10,997 nt of DNA from positions 1-10,997 of the forward strand of contig NW_013651967.1 of the NCBI RefSeq assembly GCF_000499385.1, given 5' to 3'. How positions within the stretch are numbered: position 1 is the stretch's first letter; each line of letters begins with the position of its first letter. A program made the position numbers and the translations under genes. The notes under the pieces were generated by a model. It searched no databases. It saw only the letters and a program-made list of their open reading frames with translations, and was not told where the DNA came from. This stretch comes from Eimeria necatrix (Eukaryota; Apicomplexa; Conoidasida; Eucoccidiorida; Eimeriidae). This document shows, piece after piece, positions 7,907 through 10,997 of this stretch.

Positions 7907-8703
7907 ATCGTTTATACAGGCCGTGAGTGAAAGTGCATAGCCAGGCCAATACAGAAGACACCATCTGGCTTTTGAGTCTGAAAGGATCTAATATCTGTGG
8001 CCTGATGTGATTCTGGTCAACATACGTATGCGGTCTGGTTGCTGAAGACAGGTGCTGTAGTGATTTGCGGCTGTGTAGCCGTTCGAAGGTAACGGGATGA
8101 TCAAGAAGGGCGAACTGTAATACGAGTGAAGACCGCATAGACGCAGCCACAGCAGTGCAACGTTGCGCACTTATTGTGTTCAGAACATTACGTAGAGGTC
8201 CCACACAGTCGGAAAACGCTTGTCTCTTATTTCACAATGGGCGGGGTTGAGTAGAGCTTGCATCAAATTAAGTCTATTTTCACACGGCGACCGATGGAGC
8301 TTAAATCTAATCTTTGAACGCTTTTTAGTCGCCACGCAATCGTTTCTTTCTCGATTTGCATTGCGCATACGTGGTCATATATAAAATGCGGAAAACTGTA
8401 GTTCTGCACGAGCCGCTTGGACTCCCCACTTGTGAACCATTCGCAGTTGAGTGCTTCACGTTGCAGCGAAGCTGCAGTTTAACAGCTGCACTGGAAGAAC
8501 GCCAGCTAATAGTCCTGCGTGTTTGAATGGGTTGGTTTACTGGGCCTGGATAAAATGGGGATGGAGGCGACTATGGGGATGAGCAAGGTCAAACGATAGT
8601 TTTGGGGCACACACATCAGCCTGAGTTGGACTCATTTGAGTCCCTCAAAACATATATATGCAATGAAATTAGTACTTTTGTGACTGCATCTGGTCGTTTT
8701 CAC
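7907..8703. other. Unassigned stretch
   Basis: A minus-strand frame at 7812-8204 (130 codons) overlaps shorter minus-strand frames and the M13-like plus-strand frame, with no recognisable motif. Small perfect hairpins occur at about 8462-8476 (TGCAGC-GAA-GCTGCA) and 8629-8644 (GGACTC-ATTT-GAGTCC). A TATATAAAA string at 8378-8386 has no supporting start-site signal. Confidence 0.5.
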
Positions 8704-8888
8704 AGGATGAATATTTACAGGTCTTTCGTTATTCGTGTTTGAATAAATGCAATCAATAAGAGCCTCAGCCGTAAGCAAAGACTGGTTTGGTGAAGATTGC
8801 TTGTCTGTCCAGTTGCGTGTTTTAGAAAGTACGGGTCATTCACGCCTGAATAAAGCAGCCATTATTGCGACTTGTTTTTGGATTTCAG

Positions 8889-9006
8889 TGCCTTGTTGGA
8901 ACGGGAGTGTGATCTTGGTGCTGGACTGCACGTTGATTCTTGCGTCAACAAAGCTTACAAGGTATTATTGTTCGTCATCGTGCCGCTATTGAAGAATGAG
9001 CAGTCA
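8889..9006 (+). pseudogene. Exon copy 1, M12B metalloprotease-like, internally deleted
   Basis: A good acceptor (CTTGTTTTTGGATTTCAG, AG at 8887-8888) precedes the core and a GTGAG donor follows at 9007. The first part reads PCWNGSVILVLDCTLI, matching copy 2 in hydrophobic pattern. The middle segment corresponding to about 27-39 bases of copy 2 is missing. The loss breaks the frame, so the tail that should encode Val-Arg-Tyr-Arg appears only in another frame (as Ile-Val-Arg-His-Arg). The plain reading frame stops at 8990-8992. Family assignment comes from copy 2; this copy alone would not be recognisable. Confidence 0.35.
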
Positions 9007-9362
9007 GTGAGCCATTTCTAAAGACAGATGCGGGGATAGGATCGCGTGGGTGCTCAATATTGCAAACTGATGCATTCAAATCATTCATGTTTGAATTAGA
9101 CCTGTTTGATACCTTCGACACAAATCTCTACAATGCTGCTTGTATGTTTTCGATTGCCATCTTGTAGTTTACGTAGAATGAGTCTCCACAGCACTTCTGT
9201 TATTTGTGATTCAAATGGATGCAATCAATACGAGCATAGTCTATAAAAAACAAGTATTTTGGGTAGGGCTACTTTACTGCCTGGCTGCGTGGTCAAGCAC
9301 GCATGTAGCGGGTCATCTGCGCCTGACAGGGGAAGCCATTAACGTAACGTTCTGGATATCTG

Positions 9363-9507
9363 TGCACTATCCCAACGAAAGTGTGGCTGTGGTGCTGGAC
9401 TATGTGCTGATTATCGTGTCAGAGACACACAGAACATATGTACAGAAAGCTATATCAAGAGATATTAATGTTCGCTATCGTGCCGGCTATTGATGGTTGC
9501 GCAGTTA
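9363..9507 (+). pseudogene. Exon copy 2, M12B (reprolysin-like) metalloprotease, stop-bearing and acceptor-less
   Basis: This copy gives the clearest peptide. It reads YPNESVAVVLDYVLI, then after about ten residues TYVQKAISRDINVRYR, then a TGA at 9491-9493. In tick-type M12B enzymes the mature catalytic domain opens with a Tyr-Pro, a hydrophobic beta strand ending in Val-Asp-Tyr, a helix with Tyr-(Val/Leu), and an Asn-(Leu/Val)-Arg-Tyr segment. The order and spacing here fit. The zinc motif (HExxHxxGxxH) would lie in a later exon and is not found in the window. The donor GTGAGT is intact at 9508, but the expected acceptor CAG has become CTG, and the stop lies within the exon. I therefore read it as a decayed exon. 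An unrelated hydrophobic peptide remains possible. Confidence 0.42.
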
Positions 9508-9805
9508 GTGAGTCATCCATATAAACAGCCGTAGGGACAAAGACTCTTTTGGCAGCTGAGCATTGCAAATTGGTAGATTCGGATACGCATGGCATGTGAA
9601 GTCAGGCATGCGTGGATGCCCAAAAGGCAAGTCTTCGAAATACTTGCATACTTAGTTGCGGTTGTGTAGCTTGAATGAGTAGGATGAACCTCAGAGTAGC
9701 TTGATATTCATTTTTTGATGAATGCAATAGATACGTGTGCCAAATATGTTATGGGTCATTTCTGGCCAATCGGAAAAGCTGCTAACTTGACGCAGTGAAT
9801 TTCAG

Positions 9806-9940
9806 TGCCGTGGCTGCACCACGGTTTGACGGTGTGGAACTGTGCACTGCGCCAACAAAGCATGGGAATGAGTGTAACTACGTATTGTGAAAGCGCTAAA
9901 TTGTCAGTTTTAGGCCAGGCTATGTAAGCTAGCGCAGTCA
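9806..9940 (+). pseudogene. Exon copy 3, strongly decayed
   Basis: The acceptor (GAATTTCAG, AG at 9804-9805) and the donor GTGAGT at 9941 are both kept. The core still shares CCGTGGC, a GTGGAACTG-type block, GCGCCAACAAAGC (against GCGTCAACAAAGC in copy 1) and a GCTATG tail. The encoded peptide has lost the Val-Leu-Asp-Tyr strand and ends at an in-frame TAA near 9924, so no recognisable protein remains. Copy 1 is closer to it than copy 2 in several blocks. Confidence 0.35.
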
Positions 9941-10010
9941 GTGAGTCACTACTGTATACAGGCCCGATCTAAGATGATAGCAATATATTCCGTGCAGCGC
10001 CATCCCCCAG

Positions 10011-10143
10011 GCACACATCATTAACGGGAAATAGCCTCCTGGCTGTGAATCGCGTGACAGACCTTCTCAAAAAGAAGTGCTGTAAAAGTTGCCTGTGGTG
10101 TGCTGACTCACTTTGTGGTAAAGAATGCATGCAACATTGTTGA
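10011..10143 (+). other. Candidate terminal exon encoding a Cys-rich C-terminus
   Basis: After an acceptor-like CATCCCCCAG (AG at 10009-10010), a frame that is open from 9973 runs to TGA at 10141-10143. Its last 21 residues, from 10078, contain seven cysteines with spacing C-C-x2-C-x2-C-x4-C-x3-C-x3-C, preceded by a Lys triplet. A canonical AATAAA lies about 200 bases after the stop. Cys-rich tails are known at the C-termini of many secreted arthropod metalloproteases, and this frame follows the three M12B-like exon copies on the same strand. The link is inference. The frame is short and has no ATG of its own except near its end, so chance is possible. Confidence 0.25.
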
Positions 10144-10305
10144 TGCTATAGAACAAACACCATACGTGCGCTGCAGCACATGCACCCCCAGTCGCTATTT
10201 GAAGCCATACGGACTGGAGAAGTCAAGTGGGACACCCACCGTGTAAACGCTTTGCAAAACAGGCAGCATGCTGAAATGTTGTGCTGCTTTACTTGCATGA
10301 AGGCT

Positions 10306-10728
10306 TCACATTGTTTGTAATATGCAGTGCCTTTCAGAAATAAAGGACTTAAAGATGATAGACTTCATAACGTAGGTATGTATTCGGGTTATGCTTAGAA
10401 ACACCATTGCAGACCGCAAAAGATTTTTGATGCGAGGGAAATGACGTGTGAACATTGGCAAACTGAGGCTAAAAAGACAGAGCATATAAAACCAGGGCTC
10501 CTTATGCTTGACTTGCACTGCCCTTAATAGAACAAACTTTCCTGCCGGTACATGAATACTGAGAAAAAGGCCCGTGTCGTTCTTCTGCAATTTGTTATCT
10601 AAAATAGCTTCTTTGCTGACTAGGCGATTGGACATGCCTCGAGCAAAAGGAAGTGTGTTGCGAGCAACCGCCTCAAGGTCAAGACTGTACCCAGTTTTGA
10701 GGAGCTCTTGACACCGCATGAACCTCAT
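10306..10728 (-). other. Minus-strand open frame of 140 codons; unrecognised
   Basis: From an ATG at 10728 (A at -3) the frame runs 140 codons to TGA at 10308-10306. An in-frame GTG six codons upstream extends the open stretch to 10746. The N-terminal half is mixed charged (RCQELLKTGYSLDLEAV), the middle has a hydrophobic patch (WFYMLCLFSLSLP), and the C-terminal end is basic and Ile-rich. I recognise no domain. The length is near the upper end of what chance gives. It overlaps on the opposite strand the AATAAA proposed for the upstream Cys-rich exon, so at most one of the two readings is likely to be right here. Confidence 0.15.
10339..10344 (+). terminator. Candidate polyadenylation signal AATAAA
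   Basis: A canonical AATAAA is followed after about 30-50 bases by a GT-rich stretch (GTAGGTATGTATTCGGGTT, near 10371-10390). It is placed suitably to end a transcript whose last coding exon is the Cys-rich frame ending at 10143. Single hexamers are common by chance. Confidence 0.25.
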
Positions 10729-10746
10729 CCTGGTAGTACCGGACAC

Positions 10747-10997
10747 GCTAACTGCTTGACACGTGTGGGATGCAGAGATACTTCCAGTGCTGTCTAGAGA
10801 AGACCCTGTGAAACTCTAACCTGTACGGCGACGCACAACGCTGCTTTCCGCGTCAATCACAGTTTTCCGCCTCTTATTTGTATATCACTACATGAATGAA
10901 CACGTTTGATGAAAATGGCACTGGCTGGCGATACGTGTTGTGTATACTTTATTGTGATAGTCTGCTGGAGGGCATTGATGCTTAGTGCATGCCCGTT
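10747..10997. other. Unassigned right end
   Basis: No gene, repeat or structured element was seen before the window ends. Confidence 0.5.

Larger units (their letters stand above)
8704..9966 (+). repeat. Three diverged tandem copies of an exon-containing segment
   Basis: Three copies start at AGGATGA (8704), AGAATGA (9175) and AGGATGA (9681), giving spacings of 471 and 506. Each then has, in the same order, ATGCAAT(C/A)(A/G)AT, GGGTCAT, an ATTTCAG or ATATCTG with TGC, a G/C-mixed core, GCGCAGTYAGTGAG or GAGCAGTCAGTGAG, and an AAAGACAG-like trailer. Similarity ends near 9037, 9537 and 9966. Identity is patchy, so the duplications are old. The shared part covers a presumed intron end, an exon core and the start of the next intron, which is what tandem exon duplication or a row of gene copies would leave. 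Confidence 0.75.

Noticed and set aside
8378..8386. TATATAAAA as a TATA box (also TATAAA at about 7131 and 10483)
   Set aside because: No initiator-like element at about 30 bases and no credible coding start follow. Such strings are expected in AT-rich DNA.
8747..8992. ORF of 81 codons covering exon copy 1 as an intact gene
   Set aside because: The homology between copies is best explained by an intron end plus an exon. The ATG lies in the presumed intron, and a deletion breaks the frame.
1..10997. CRISPR array, phage, bacterial operon or integron
   Set aside because: No short repeats at constant spacing, no ribosome-binding-site and ORF pairs, no gene packing. Splice-like signals point to a eukaryote.

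Overview
The window reads as eukaryotic nuclear DNA that is mostly non-coding. No long open frame exists on either strand (the longest is about 154 codons). There is no operon-like packing, no ribosome-binding-site pattern, no rRNA and no convincing tRNA. Composition is even and slightly AT-rich by eye, and microsatellites are nearly absent. Short frames are flanked in places by pyrimidine-rich AG acceptors and GTGAG donors, as in an intron-rich animal genome. The host cannot be fixed from sequence alone. An arthropod, possibly a hard tick, is my best guess, because the clearest gene-like signal resembles the expanded M12B (reprolysin-like) metalloproteases of ticks.

Layout. Positions 1-2830 hold only weak open frames: a left-edge frame, a minus-strand frame with a Cys/His cluster at 467-679, and the longest frame at 1195-1659. 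Positions 2995-3765 hold a clear repeat cluster: two direct copies of a roughly 212-233 bp unit, a 37 bp partial duplication at their left edge, and one truncated inverted copy upstream. Positions 3766-8700 are mainly unassigned, with two neighbouring hairpins (4185-4244), one exon-like frame behind a good splice acceptor (4839-5052), a possible first exon (5648-5696), and a remnant that faintly recalls M13 peptidases (7673-7906).

The most informative part is 8704-10344. Three diverged tandem copies of a segment of about 285-363 bp recur at 471 and 506 bp spacing. Each contains an exon-sized core ending at a conserved GTGAG donor, and the middle copy encodes a peptide like the start of an M12B catalytic domain. 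Each copy has its own lesions, so I read them as decayed duplicated exons. Just downstream is a cysteine-rich frame behind a CCCCCAG acceptor, with an in-frame stop and a later AATAAA. It may be the 3' end of the same gene or gene cluster.

Nothing here is a complete gene I would name with confidence. The repeats are solid observations; the gene-level readings are inferences.
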